In this document: positions 34,712 to 43,718 of the stretch, piece after piece
Position numbering within the stretch: the stretch's first letter is position 1
Layout of the letters: each line of letters starts with the position of its first letter
Assembly (NCBI GenBank): GCA_020634375.1
Contig: JACKBX010000008.1
Location: 273,523 to 337,522, forward strand
Direction of reading: 5' to 3'
Length of the DNA stretch: 64,000 nt
From: Ardenticatenaceae bacterium
GTDB lineage: Bacteria; Chloroflexota; Anaerolineae; Promineifilales; Promineifilaceae
Made by a program: the position numbers and the translations under genes
The notes under the pieces: model-generated
Seen by the model: the letters and a program-made list of their open reading frames with translations, nothing else
Databases searched by the model: none
What the model was told of the DNA's origin: nothing

Positions 34712-34901
34712 TCGCTAAAATTCTCCTAAATGTGGGACATCCATTCAGCGGCTATAAAATGCCGCACTTCAACCGAACGCCCATCACTGCGAACAGTTTA
34801 CCCAATTATTTTGTACTTGTCAACAACTTTTTGAAATTATTTGTCTTTTATACCAAATATTTTGCATCTACCTACAAACAATTGCGGATTCTGCCCCATT
34901 A

Positions 34902-36494
34902 TCAAGCCTCTGCGGTTGACCCGCCCCGCCGATTATCGCCAGCAGACACCAAACGGCCAGCAGGCGTGCGCGACACCGAGTGCGCTCCACCAAAATAAAT
35001 GCTGCGATTTTGCCAACGATTCACGGCATATCCCCATCCTTCCAATTCCGCTGCCGCTGCCAGATCAAAACCAGCCTCTAACTGCAATACCCCGTTCTCT
35101 ACATGAACACGACGGATATTCACCGCTTCGTCCAGCTTCATGTGATAGTCCAACAAATTATTCAGCACCTGCAAAATGGCGCTGCGAATACGCTCGCTGC
35201 CGCCGCTGCCGAGGACAAGCCGGGTCTGCCCCTTGTGTAGCACAATGGTCGGCGTCATCATCGTGGGGATGCGCTGCCCCGCCGGGCGGGTGTGGAAGCC
35301 TGCTGGGTGCAGGTCGGCTTCGCCGCAAATGTTGTTGGGAATGTAGCCTGTACCCGGCACCACGTACCCGGCAGACTCGCCCGCTGTCGTCGTCAGACTA
35401 ACGGCCAACCCATCTGCGTCCACAACGCTGAGATGGCTGGTGTTGCCGGGGCCAATGGGTTCTGGTGTGGTGGGCGACGGCCGTCTCCCAAGCAACGCCG
35501 CCCGCACTTCCGCCTCATACCCAAACACATAGCCATCCGCCAAAAAACGAGCCATCGCCTCGTCAATGGGCAAGGAATCCTGCCACATGTCCCAATCACG
35601 CCGCGCCCGGTTTGCCGCCGACATCACCTCAAACAGTAGTTGCAGGTGGCCTGCCGAGCCATGTGCCATCTGCGCCACATCAAACGCGGCCATCAGCTTC
35701 AGGGCAAAGGCGGTGAGCACGCCGCCGGTAGAACTGGGCGGCGGCAGCAAAATCTCGTATTCGCGGTATGGCAGGCGAATGGGTTCCAACGGCCGTACCC
35801 GATACCGCGCCAAATCCTCAGCCGTGAGCAGCCCACCATGCGCTGCCTGGTCATCCAAAATCGCCTGGGCCAGACGGCCGTTCCGCGCCAAATCCGCCCC
35901 CTCTTTCGCCAATGCTTCCAACGTTTCTGCCAGGTGTGGAATGTGCAAGTGTTCGTAAGGTTGGATGATACGGCCGTTCCGTGCAAAAATCTCGCGCATC
36001 CCCGCCGTGTGTGTGTACAGAGGCGTCAGCAAATCACACGTATCTGCTTGGAAAGGGTGAATAGCCACGCCATCCCGCGCCAACTGAATAGCCGGTTCCA
36101 GCAACTGCGCCAACGGCAGCCGCCCAAAGTCCGCCGCCATCTGGCACAGCCCGGCGATGTTCCCCGGCACAGCGACTGACGCCCGCCCCAGGTGAAAACG
36201 CTGCGTCGTCGCCCCAAAATCAATCATCACTTCTGCAAAATCCATGTGCGCAGGCAGGGCCTCTCGCCCCAACCCAGGCATATTGCTGAAGAAGTCGTAC
36301 ACGACAGAACGCCCCGTTTGCGGGCTGTAAATGTGGGCAATGCCGCTGCCCCCCAAATGAACCACGCCGGTTTCAGCAACGAATGAGGCAAACGCGGCAG
36401 CAACGGCGGCGTCTACGGCATTGCCTCCCTGCTGCAAAATAGTGGCTCCGGCAACGGCCGTTTCTGGCCCACCGGCGGCAATCACTCCAGGCAT
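34902..36494 (-). CDS. Gamma-glutamyltransferase family protein
   Basis: 530 residues without an evident signal peptide. The Ntn-hydrolase nucleophile is the Thr in PGNTSHLSVVD, where self-cleavage would give large and small subunits. The N-terminal GGNAVDAAVAAAFA and the MTPTIVLHKGQTRLVLGSGGS region match the family. Such enzymes cleave or transfer gamma-glutamyl groups, but cytoplasmic members often act on other substrates. Start at 36494 behind AGGAGG; the longer frame to 36581 has no ribosome site. It is monocistronic as far as seen. Confidence 0.9.
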   Translation of the reverse strand: MPGVIAAGGPETAVAGATILQQGGNAVDAAVAAAFASFVAETGVVHLGGSGIAHIYSPQTGRSVVYDFFSNMPGLGREALPAHMDFAEVMIDFGATTQRFHLGRASVAVPGNIAGLCQMAADFGRLPLAQLLEPAIQLARDGVAIHPFQADTCDLLTPLYTHTAGMREIFARNGRIIQPYEHLHIPHLAETLEALAKEGADLARNGRLAQAILDDQAAHGGLLTAEDLARYRVRPLEPIRLPYREYEILLPPPSSTGGVLTAFALKLMAAFDVAQMAHGSAGHLQLLFEVMSAANRARRDWDMWQDSLPIDEAMARFLADGYVFGYEAEVRAALLGRRPSPTTPEPIGPGNTSHLSVVDADGLAVSLTTTAGESAGYVVPGTGYIPNNICGEADLHPAGFHTRPAGQRIPTMMTPTIVLHKGQTRLVLGSGGSERIRSAILQVLNNLLDYHMKLDEAVNIRRVHVENGVLQLEAGFDLAAAAELEGWGYAVNRWQNRSIYFGGAHSVSRTPAGRLVSAGDNRRGGSTAEA

Positions 36495-36514
36495 AGATAA
36501 AACCTCCTGAAATA

Positions 36515-36540
36515 AGGATGAAGAATGAGGGATGAAGGGT
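36515..36540. repeat. Reiterated GGATGA word
   Basis: AAGGATGAAGAATGAGGGATGA repeats a 6-8-base word upstream of the gamma-glutamyltransferase gene. The same words build the palindrome inside the LuxR gene at 18433-18495. Confidence 0.5.
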
Positions 36541-36600
36541 AATTGTTCACCGCCTCTGGTAAGTGCGGTCAATTTTAGCACAAAGTGGGATGAGTCAGGT

Positions 36601-36656
36601 GTTTAGGTGTCAGGTGTCATGGCACTTCCACACCTGACACTTGATACCTGACACCC
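36601..36656. repeat. Inverted repeat of TCAGGTGTCA words, copy 1
   Basis: GGTGTCAGGT (36606-36615) pairs with ACCTGACACC (36646-36655). Extra copies of the word extend both arms. It lies between the divergent gamma-glutamyltransferase and PLDc_N genes. Relatives are at 54777-54840 and 63654-63720. Confidence 0.7.
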
Positions 36657-36684
36657 GCCCCCTTTCAAGTACAATAGATACACT

Positions 36685-36882
36685 ATGGAACAATTACGTG
36701 AACTCATCCCTTTGCTGATTCCGTTGGTGGTGGTGCAACTGCTTCTGATGGTGACTGCACTGATTGACTTGTCGAAACGGCCGTCCACACGCGGCCCCAA
36801 ATGGGCTTGGGCGCTGGTCATCATCTTCGTCAACATTATCGGCCCCATCATCTACTTCGTATTGGGCCGCGAGGATGCCTGA
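36685..36882 (+). CDS. PLDc_N-domain small membrane protein
   Basis: 65 residues with two helices: LIPLLIPLVVVQLLLMVTAL and WALVIIFVNIIGPIIYFVLG, separated by DLSKRPSTRGPK. This is the phospholipase-D N-terminal-type membrane domain seen alone in many small proteins, often beside ABC exporters. Its stop overlaps the start of the ABC ATPase gene by eight bases (ATGCCTGA), so they are coupled. TACAAT lies nine bases before the ATG and no Shine-Dalgarno is visible. Confidence 0.8.
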   Translation: MEQLRELIPLLIPLVVVQLLLMVTALIDLSKRPSTRGPKWAWALVIIFVNIIGPIIYFVLGREDA

Positions 36883-37825
36883 TGTGGACACAGAACGCCC
36901 CCTCGCCATTCGCTGCGAGAATCTCAGCCGCACGTATGGCGACGTGCAGGCGCTGAAATCGTTAAACTTGACCATTCCCGCCGGGGCCATTTTCGGCTTT
37001 TTAGGGCGCAATGGGGCAGGCAAAACGACGACCATTCGCCTGCTGACCGGGCTGGCTCGCCCCAGCAACGGCCGTGCCTGGATTAACGGCATAGAAACCA
37101 CCCGTGCCGACAGCGCCGCCCGCGCCCAGTTTGGCTACCTGCCGCAAGACCCCGCCTTTTACACCTGGATGACACCTCTGGACTATCTCGACTACGTGGG
37201 ACGGCTGTTTCAGATGGACGGCCGTACCCGCCAAAAACGCTCCACAGACATGCTGGCCCTGGTTGGGTTGGAAGAAGCAGCCAAACGGCAAATAGGCGGA
37301 TTTTCCGGGGGCATGGTACAGCGTCTAGGCATCGCCCAGGCGCTGCTGCACGAGCCGCCGGTGCTCTTTCTGGATGAACCCACCAGCGCCCTTGACCCGG
37401 CGGGGCGTTACGAAGTGTTGGAACTCATCAGCACACTGCGCGGGCGAGTGACGGTCTTTCTCTCCAGCCACATTTTGGCCGACGTGGAGCGCGTTTGTGA
37501 TACAGTAGGCATCATCCACAAAGGAGACCTGCTGCTAGTACAGGAACGCGAAGCGCTGCTAGCGCAGTATGCAACCAACATCATCGCTCTGGAGATTGAC
37601 CGCACTACCCTACCCCTGCCGGAAACATTGCTAACACAATTAATGGCGCAGCCCTGGGTGCTGGGCACAACGCAAGAGGACAACATATTGCGCATCACCG
37701 TCAGCGACGTGAGCGCAGCCAAACGCGCCCTGCTGCCCCTCCTCGCCACACATGATATTGTGCTGAACCGTTATGAATGGATACGGCCGTCGCTGGAAGA
37801 CATTTTTTTGCAGATAAGCGAGTAA
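36875..37825 (+). CDS. ABC transporter ATP-binding protein
   Basis: 316 residues. Walker A GRNGAGKTTT, Q-loop YLPQDPAFY, signature GFSGGMVQR, Walker B LFLDEPTSALD and the SSHILADVERV H-loop are present. The C-terminal regulatory tail ends SLEDIFLQISE, typical of ABC-2 exporters. The ATG at 36875 lies within the end of the preceding gene; a GTG at 36884 in the same frame is an alternative start. It is followed by the fused permease and should energise it. Confidence 0.9.
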   Translation: MPDVDTERPLAIRCENLSRTYGDVQALKSLNLTIPAGAIFGFLGRNGAGKTTTIRLLTGLARPSNGRAWINGIETTRADSAARAQFGYLPQDPAFYTWMTPLDYLDYVGRLFQMDGRTRQKRSTDMLALVGLEEAAKRQIGGFSGGMVQRLGIAQALLHEPPVLFLDEPTSALDPAGRYEVLELISTLRGRVTVFLSSHILADVERVCDTVGIIHKGDLLLVQEREALLAQYATNIIALEIDRTTLPLPETLLTQLMAQPWVLGTTQEDNILRITVSDVSAAKRALLPLLATHDIVLNRYEWIRPSLEDIFLQISE

Positions 37826-37872
37826 CAAGTTGCAGGTTACAAGTTACAGGTTACACGCTGTAACTTGTAACC
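37826..37872. repeat. 15-bp hairpin made of GTTACAAG words between ATPase and permease genes
   Basis: GGTTACAAGTTACAG (37835-37849) pairs exactly with CTGTAACTTGTAACC (37858-37872) around an eight-base loop. The repeated words begin right at the TAA stop of the ATPase. It may tune expression of the permease relative to the ATPase. Confidence 0.75.
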
Positions 37873-37882
37873 GATACGCCCT

Positions 37883-39439
37883 ATGACTCTATACATCCTA
37901 TCCATTTCCTTAATGCTCCTTCTGCCGTTGACGGCCGTTATCTGGCTGCGGCGGCGCTTTGTTGTGCCCTGGTGGTTATTCCTCGTGGGCGCGGCTACCT
38001 TTGCCGCCTCGCAGGCATACCACCTGCCGCTGAACAACTGGCTCACCAGTCTGGGCATTATTGGGCCGGTCAACAGTGGTGACCCTGATTTTTGGCGCAC
38101 GGCCGTTATCCTCGGCTTGTCGGCAGGGTTGTGCGAGACGGCCGCCCGCGCCGTTGGTTACTGGCTGCTCTTCCGCAAAGGCGCAGCACAACGCCGTGAA
38201 GATGCGCTGATGGTGGGGCTGGGACACGGCGGCATTGAGGCAATGGGCCTGATTGCCACGCTCACTGCCGCGCAGCTTTCTGCACTGTGGGCAATGCGCG
38301 GCACAGACCTGACCACGCTCAATCTGCCCGCCGAGCAATTGACCTTCCTCTCCGGCCAACTGCAAACACTGGGCCACATCACCTGGCAGCCCTTTGCGGG
38401 TCTGCTGGAACGAGTGCTGGCTGTGATCTTGCACGTCATTTTGTCGCTGCTAGTGTGGCAGGCGTTCCGACAGCGCAACCTGCTTTATGGCCTGGCGGCG
38501 CTGCTGTATCATGCCTTGTTTGATTTTACGGCCGTCTATCTCTCCCAAACGCTCTCGCAAGTGGGCTGGCTCTATCTGGTCTTCCTGGCACTGCTGCTGC
38601 CGGGTGGGGTGTGGCTGTGGCGCATGTGGCCGGTGAATGGGGAACGGCCGTCCACTCAGCCAATCTCTACAGAACTGCGGCTGTTTGGCGCGGCACTGCG
38701 CAAAGAAATGCAGCAGCAGTGGCGCACACGGCGCGTGTTGGTGGTGCTGGCTGTCTTTACCATCTTCGGCCTGGGGTCGCCGCTGCTAGCCAAATTCACG
38801 CCACAAATGCTGACGATGATTGAAGGGGCCGAGCAATTCGCCGACCTCATTCCCGAACCGACACGGGTTGACGCCATGACCCAATACATCAAAAACATCA
38901 CGCAGTTTGGCTTCATCATTGCCGTGCTGTTGGGTATGGGGGCAGTGGCCGGGGAAAAGGACAAGGGACAGGCGGCGCTCATCTTGAGCAAGCCGCTGCC
39001 GCGTTGGGCGTTTTTGCTGAGCAAGTTCATGGCGCAAGGACTGCTGTACGCTGCTGCATTTTTTATCGCGGCGTTGGGAGCCTACTATTACACCACTATC
39101 CTTTTTGAGCCGTTTCAATTTGGCGCGTTTATGGCTGGAAATGGATTGCTGCTGCTGTGGTTATTGACGTTTACGGCCGTTACCCTTCTCGCCAGCACCC
39201 TAGCCAACAACATTGGCACGGGAGCCGGGATTGCTTTGTTAGGGGCAGTCATGCTGCTGCTGGCGGGCAGCATTCCGCAAATTGCGCCTTTTGCACCGGG
39301 TAGTTTGGTGGCATGGGCCAGTCAGTTGGGGCTGGAAACGGCCGTGCCCTTCCAGGGAGGCAGCCTTGTTGCCAACGCCATGCTCATCATTCTGCTCCTC
39401 ATTAGCAGCCTCGCCGCCTTTGAGACCCAAGAACTGTAA
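37883..39439 (+). CDS. YhfC-like intramembrane protease domain fused to ABC-2 permease
   Basis: 518 residues. The N-terminal ~245 residues match YhfC-type intramembrane peptidases: ETAARA (E85), GLGHGGIEAM (114-120), ER (176-177), ILH (H184) and a YHALFDF motif (H210). A linker (RMWPVNGERPSTQP) leads to an ABC-2 permease of about 265 residues with RKEMQQQWRTRR, a coupling loop VAGEKDKGQAALILSKPLPR and five to six helices. The partner ATPase precedes it. The fusion suggests proteolysis is coupled to export. I found no stop or frame change between the two parts. Confidence 0.85.
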   Translation: MTLYILSISLMLLLPLTAVIWLRRRFVVPWWLFLVGAATFAASQAYHLPLNNWLTSLGIIGPVNSGDPDFWRTAVILGLSAGLCETAARAVGYWLLFRKGAAQRREDALMVGLGHGGIEAMGLIATLTAAQLSALWAMRGTDLTTLNLPAEQLTFLSGQLQTLGHITWQPFAGLLERVLAVILHVILSLLVWQAFRQRNLLYGLAALLYHALFDFTAVYLSQTLSQVGWLYLVFLALLLPGGVWLWRMWPVNGERPSTQPISTELRLFGAALRKEMQQQWRTRRVLVVLAVFTIFGLGSPLLAKFTPQMLTMIEGAEQFADLIPEPTRVDAMTQYIKNITQFGFIIAVLLGMGAVAGEKDKGQAALILSKPLPRWAFLLSKFMAQGLLYAAAFFIAALGAYYYTTILFEPFQFGAFMAGNGLLLLWLLTFTAVTLLASTLANNIGTGAGIALLGAVMLLLAGSIPQIAPFAPGSLVAWASQLGLETAVPFQGGSLVANAMLIILLLISSLAAFETQEL

Positions 39440-39527
39440 CAGTCCCCTGCAAAAACTGACCGTATTGATCCCGTGATGAACTATCTAATTAATCACATTG
39501 GCGCAAAAAACATGACAATGCCAACAA

Positions 39528-41312
39528 CTATTCTGGCTTCGGCCCCAACCGCGCCAACTCTTCATCGGCAACAGAGGGTTCTAGCTTCTTAAACAGCGGT
39601 TTGGGCTTGGGTAATTGGCGACCAACTGGCACTTCCCCGCGCAACCATATGCCTACTGCGCTTGTGCCGTCGTATGTCAGCCCCACATGACTGCGTGTGG
39701 ATTCCTGGTATGTCTCCACTTTTTGCTGCCCAAATAGTGTACCTGCTTCGCCCAATAGCTCGTGCAACTGCTGGCTGGTATGCGGCAAAATGGGCGCCCA
39801 CAACACCTTCAAGCCATTGATGGCCTGCAACGCAGTATACAATGACCGTGCTGTCGCCTGCATATCCGTTTTGGCCGTTGTCCAGGGGCTGGTCTCTTCC
39901 AAATACTGGTTCACCAGCGAGGAAAGGCGCAGATTCTCCTGCACCACCGCGCGGAATTTGCAGGCATCGTACAATTGTGCCACGCTGTCAAATGCGGCGT
40001 CAATGGTGTCCAACAGTGCCTGATCTTTTGCAGTCAGTTCGCCGGGGTTGGGTACTTCGCCTTTGAAGTAACGCTTGGTCATATTCAGCACGCGGTTCAC
40101 CAGGTTGCCCCAGTTACCCACCAACTCGCTGTTGTTGCGTTCCACGTAGCCCTGCCAACTCCAGTCGGAGTCGCGGGTTTCGGGCATAACGGCCGTCAAA
40201 TAATAGCGCAGTGGGTCTGGGTCGTGCCGCTCCAGGGCATCCAGCATCCACACGCCCCAATTCATGCTGCCACTGATTTTGCGCCCTTCCATATTCATAA
40301 ATTCATTGGCGGGCACGTCATAGGGCAGGTTCAAGGGCTGGCTGCGATCATCGGAGTACAACCCCTTCGACCCCATTAACTGCGCAGGCCAAAAAACAGA
40401 ATGGAAAGGGATATTGTCCTTACCAATAAAATAAACCGTGCGTGCATCGGGATTTTGCCACCACTGCCGCCAGGCATCCGGCGTGCCATTGTTTTTGGCC
40501 CACTCAATCGCCGCCGATAAATAGCCAATCACGGCCTCAAACCAGACGTACAGCACCTTGTCCCCGTATCCATCCACCGGCACGGGAATGCCCCAGTCCA
40601 TATCGCGGGTCACGGCGCGGCCAATGAGACCCTGATCAACAAAGTTGCGTGCAAAATTGATTACCTGTGGACGCCAGTAACCTTTGCCATCGTGCAGCCA
40701 CGCTTGCAAACCATCTTCGGCGATGGCGGGCAGGTCAATGAAAAAATGCTCGGTATCGCGCAGTTCCAGGGCGCTGTCGTCGGTCTTGCTGCGTGGGTTG
40801 ATCAATTCGGCGGCGCTTTCAAAGAGGGTGTTGCAATTATCGCATTGGTCGCCGCGTGCCCGTTGATAGCCGCAGTTGGGGCAAGTGCCTTCCACGTAGC
40901 GGTCGGGCAGAAATTTATTGGAAGATGGCGAATACATCTGCTTGGTCACTTTACGGTAAAGATATTCGTTATCCAGCAGCGAGAGGAACATGTCTTGCGA
41001 GACCTGAAAGTGGTTCTCGGTGTCTGTGTGGGTGAAGAGGTCGTAGGCCAAGCCCATTTTTTGGAAGAGGGAAAGGAAACGGCCGTGATAATAATCAAAG
41101 ACCTCTGGCACCGACTTCCCCATCTCCTCCGCCTTCACCGTCACCGGCGTGCCATGGCTGTCCGAGCCAGACACCATCAACACATGGTTGCCACGCAGGC
41201 GGTGAAAACGGGCGTAAATATCTGCCGGTAAATAAGAACCGGTGACATTACCCTGGTGAATATCGGCATTGGCATAAGGCCAGGCCACACAAACTAGAAT
41301 GTATTCATTCAT
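39528..41312 (-). CDS. metG: Methionyl-tRNA synthetase
   Basis: 594 residues; class I synthetase charging tRNA-Met. The HIGH-equivalent is ADIHQGN, with Gln in place of Ile/Leu and Asn for the second His. The KMSKS-equivalent is RKISGS. A Cys4 zinc knuckle is present (CPNCGYQRARGDQCDNC). The C-terminal anticodon-binding helices run to about residue 510, and no C-terminal tRNA-binding domain was seen. Its ATG directly follows the TAA stop of the upstream acidic-tail protein (TAAATG), so translation is coupled. Confidence 0.9.
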   Translation of the reverse strand: MNEYILVCVAWPYANADIHQGNVTGSYLPADIYARFHRLRGNHVLMVSGSDSHGTPVTVKAEEMGKSVPEVFDYYHGRFLSLFQKMGLAYDLFTHTDTENHFQVSQDMFLSLLDNEYLYRKVTKQMYSPSSNKFLPDRYVEGTCPNCGYQRARGDQCDNCNTLFESAAELINPRSKTDDSALELRDTEHFFIDLPAIAEDGLQAWLHDGKGYWRPQVINFARNFVDQGLIGRAVTRDMDWGIPVPVDGYGDKVLYVWFEAVIGYLSAAIEWAKNNGTPDAWRQWWQNPDARTVYFIGKDNIPFHSVFWPAQLMGSKGLYSDDRSQPLNLPYDVPANEFMNMEGRKISGSMNWGVWMLDALERHDPDPLRYYLTAVMPETRDSDWSWQGYVERNNSELVGNWGNLVNRVLNMTKRYFKGEVPNPGELTAKDQALLDTIDAAFDSVAQLYDACKFRAVVQENLRLSSLVNQYLEETSPWTTAKTDMQATARSLYTALQAINGLKVLWAPILPHTSQQLHELLGEAGTLFGQQKVETYQESTRSHVGLTYDGTSAVGIWLRGEVPVGRQLPKPKPLFKKLEPSVADEELARLGPKPE

Positions 41313-42005
41313 TTAATCTTCTTCTTCCTCGACAAACTCATCCTCATCGAGATCATCCTCATCTTCTTCCGCAATCTCTGTCAAGATTTCTGCCAATAAC
41401 TCAAAATCGTCTTCTGTGATTTGCAAATAGCTTTCCGGGGCCAGTGTCATCTTACGGAAATTGGGCTGGCTTTCCATCTCTACGGAATCATCAGTCACAC
41501 CCTTCTCCGGGGAATTGGCCGCAGCATCGACATCCACTGGGAAGAAATAAGCTTCTTCCAGGTCCGTCGTGTAAAAATAATCCTTGGGATCGGCCGTATT
41601 AGCCGGGCTGGTGATGGTCGCCACCGCAATAAAGGATTGTGTTTCCAACGCATAGTAAATGATGCGGTCGCCTTGCTGAATTTTCTGCGCCTGTTCGGGT
41701 GTGGCAAAGATCACACGCTCGGCCCATCCGGCAAAAGCCATCTCAGTTGGCGAAGACAGGTTGATTGCTTTAATAAAGTGTTGGGTTTTCGAGCTGCTGC
41801 TGCGGCTGGAACGGGCACTGCGTTTGGCCGCTTCTGCTTCTTGCTCAACCAGGATATTTTCCCAAATGCGTGCTTGAATTGCCATATTGAGTTCGGCCGT
41901 GCTGCCATCGGCATATTTCACCAGCATTTTGGGTGGATAAATGTCAACAACTGTATATTCGCCTTTGCGATTAATGTATTGACCGTTAATTTCAAACTCA
42001 AACAT
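41313..42005 (-). CDS. Protein with possible PUA/EVE-like domain and acidic tail
   Basis: 230 residues. The N-terminus (FEFEINGQYINRKGEYTVVD) is strand-rich. A Ser/Arg-rich linker (AAKRSARSSRSSSSK) leads to a central domain (FAGWAERVIFATPEQAQKIQ, GDRIIYYALETQSFIAVATI) that resembles a PUA/EVE barrel. The C-terminal 20 residues are nearly all Asp/Glu. It is immediately upstream of metG with no gap. An RNA-linked role is inferred from the barrel-like segment and the neighbour; I am not sure of the family. Confidence 0.65.
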   Translation of the reverse strand: MFEFEINGQYINRKGEYTVVDIYPPKMLVKYADGSTAELNMAIQARIWENILVEQEAEAAKRSARSSRSSSSKTQHFIKAINLSSPTEMAFAGWAERVIFATPEQAQKIQQGDRIIYYALETQSFIAVATITSPANTADPKDYFYTTDLEEAYFFPVDVDAAANSPEKGVTDDSVEMESQPNFRKMTLAPESYLQITEDDFELLAEILTEIAEEDEDDLDEDEFVEEEED

Positions 42006-42296
42006 TCTTCTTTCTCCGAACTCTGCTCGTAACCTCTTCTTAAAACCTGCTTTGTTTCAAGTTGCTGACAACAATTAACTCACTAATTGATGCCCTGTAG
42101 GCCTGAGCAGTCACATTGTAATTGTTTCTTGAGGATGGTCTGCTTGAAAGCGAGAGCATAGTACCGTTTTCATTCGCTCTTTGCAAGTGCTTTTTTTGAG
42201 GAAAGTTGAAGAGGGGGTAGGAAATAGGGTACAGGGAGTACAGGGCATTTTCTCTGTATCCTCTATGAATTTTCAGTCACGCTGTATCCGAGGTGT

Positions 42297-43625
42297 TTAC
42301 TTGGAATTGATGGCGAATTCTGTGCCTGTCCATGCGGTAAGGGTACGGCCGTCTCCACCACAGCCATCCCGCCAAATCTCCATCACCCCATCCTCATCGC
42401 TGTCCATCAAATTGAGATGATTGTTGCAGCGCCCAGGCACAGGCAACAGCGACAAGCTGCCGGGGGCAGTGGTAATGGCGAAAAGCTGCCCACTTTGCTC
42501 GTCGCGCAGCAGGGCGTCGGCCACACCATCGCCGGTGAGGTCAACCGTCTCAGCCAGCGAGATGTGGTGAACGGGGTCTGTGCGCGTCGAAAGGGGGACA
42601 TCCAGAAGTGATGTATAGCTTTGGTCTGCATTGGCGGCTAACACGGCTACTTGTGTCAGGTAGGGGTCAGCGTTGGGGCCATGCCAAAGGAGGAGGAGGT
42701 CATCACGGCCGTTTCCCGTCAAATCCAATCCATGCCAGGAGAAACGCAGCGGCGGATTTTGCAAAAGCCAATCCGATTGCAGCATCGCCAATACATCCGA
42801 CTCTTGCTGGGAAAGACCCATTATGACATCGTTGACAACGCCCTTGACGGCCAATGTGGCAGGTATGGTGGGGGGCACGGCCGTTTCCATCCCCACTTCT
42901 TCATTCGGTTCCACAGGGTGTGGGAAAGCAATGCCCGTGCCATCGCCCAGCACTGGCTGGTTACAGCCAAGCTGCAACGTTAAACCCTGCGCGGCGCTTT
43001 GCAACCCTACCGTCGCGCTGCCGCCCCGGTTTCCTTCCAGCACGCTCACATCCTGATACAAGAAAACGATGTCGTTGCTGGCCTCAAACAATTGCACTTC
43101 AAAGGTCAGCGTGTCGGTGAAGTCACCACCGTAGCGCGGAACACCGTCCCATTCTATGACAAAAATTCGGTTAGGGGCATCGCCAACGACGGCCGTTTCC
43201 AAATACCCCGCAAAACTCAAATCTAGATCATCCCAAAACGGGGCAATCATATCTCCCATGTAATCTATTGGGCCGTTGTCCAGGCATTGATTCCCATATT
43301 CAGGGTAGCCAGCATTGCCAAGTTGCAGCGTGCCATTGCTGCTTGCTTGCAGCGTGGTATAGGTTGTGCCATAAAAAATGAAGGGGAATGGCAAAGCAAC
43401 GGCCGTCACGCCATCGTCACTGTACAAAGCCGTGTTCGTCGTTGCATCAAGATAGGCATAATTATTACCCGGTTCACAGGTGTAACCATATTGATCCGGG
43501 CCGGGACACAATGCCACCGCTGGGCCAAATTCCGCCTGTGTCTCTCGCCGGAACACAAAAAAGAGGATAACGGCCGTGCCAACCAACAATACCAACCAAA
43601 AAATGAAGCGAATACGGGAACTCAT
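42297..43625 (-). CDS. Membrane-anchored nidogen-like / FG-GAP repeat protein
   Basis: 442 residues: an N-terminal membrane anchor (FIFWLVLLVGTAVILFFVF), then a domain with LPFPFIFYGTTYTTLQASSN, DYMGDMIAPFWDDLDL and NRIFVIEWDGVPRYG that resembles nidogen-like extracellular modules. The C-terminal part carries VCBS/FG-GAP-type blades (LTGNGRDDLLLLW, DLTGDGVADALL, DSDEDGVMEIW), which usually bind calcium and form a propeller. There is no Shine-Dalgarno; TAAACT lies six bases before the ATG. Role on the cell surface is inferred. Confidence 0.75.
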   Translation of the reverse strand: MSSRIRFIFWLVLLVGTAVILFFVFRRETQAEFGPAVALCPGPDQYGYTCEPGNNYAYLDATTNTALYSDDGVTAVALPFPFIFYGTTYTTLQASSNGTLQLGNAGYPEYGNQCLDNGPIDYMGDMIAPFWDDLDLSFAGYLETAVVGDAPNRIFVIEWDGVPRYGGDFTDTLTFEVQLFEASNDIVFLYQDVSVLEGNRGGSATVGLQSAAQGLTLQLGCNQPVLGDGTGIAFPHPVEPNEEVGMETAVPPTIPATLAVKGVVNDVIMGLSQQESDVLAMLQSDWLLQNPPLRFSWHGLDLTGNGRDDLLLLWHGPNADPYLTQVAVLAANADQSYTSLLDVPLSTRTDPVHHISLAETVDLTGDGVADALLRDEQSGQLFAITTAPGSLSLLPVPGRCNNHLNLMDSDEDGVMEIWRDGCGGDGRTLTAWTGTEFAINSK

Positions 43626-43631
43626 AAAAGA

Positions 43632-43637
43632 AGTTTA
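43632..43637 (-). promoter_or_regulatory. Candidate -10 box of leaderless gene
   Basis: On the minus strand TAAACT ends six bases before the ATG of the nidogen-like gene; the intervening bases (TCTTTT) cannot act as a ribosome site. Confidence 0.4.
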
Positions 43638-43665
43638 ACCAAGCCTGAGAAGTGGGGCAAGTAAT

Positions 43666-43718
43666 CAGTAAACAGTAAACAGTAAGTCAGTGAACTGTTT
43701 ACTGTTTACTGTTTACTG
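43666..43718. repeat. Hairpin of reiterated CAGTAAA words at the end of the lgt-like gene
   Basis: Copies of CAGTAAA (from 43666) on the left pair with CTGTTTACTGTTTACTG on the right around GTCAGTGAA. The right arm encodes the last residues (TVNSKQ) and the TAA stop of the lgt-like gene. Confidence 0.75.
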
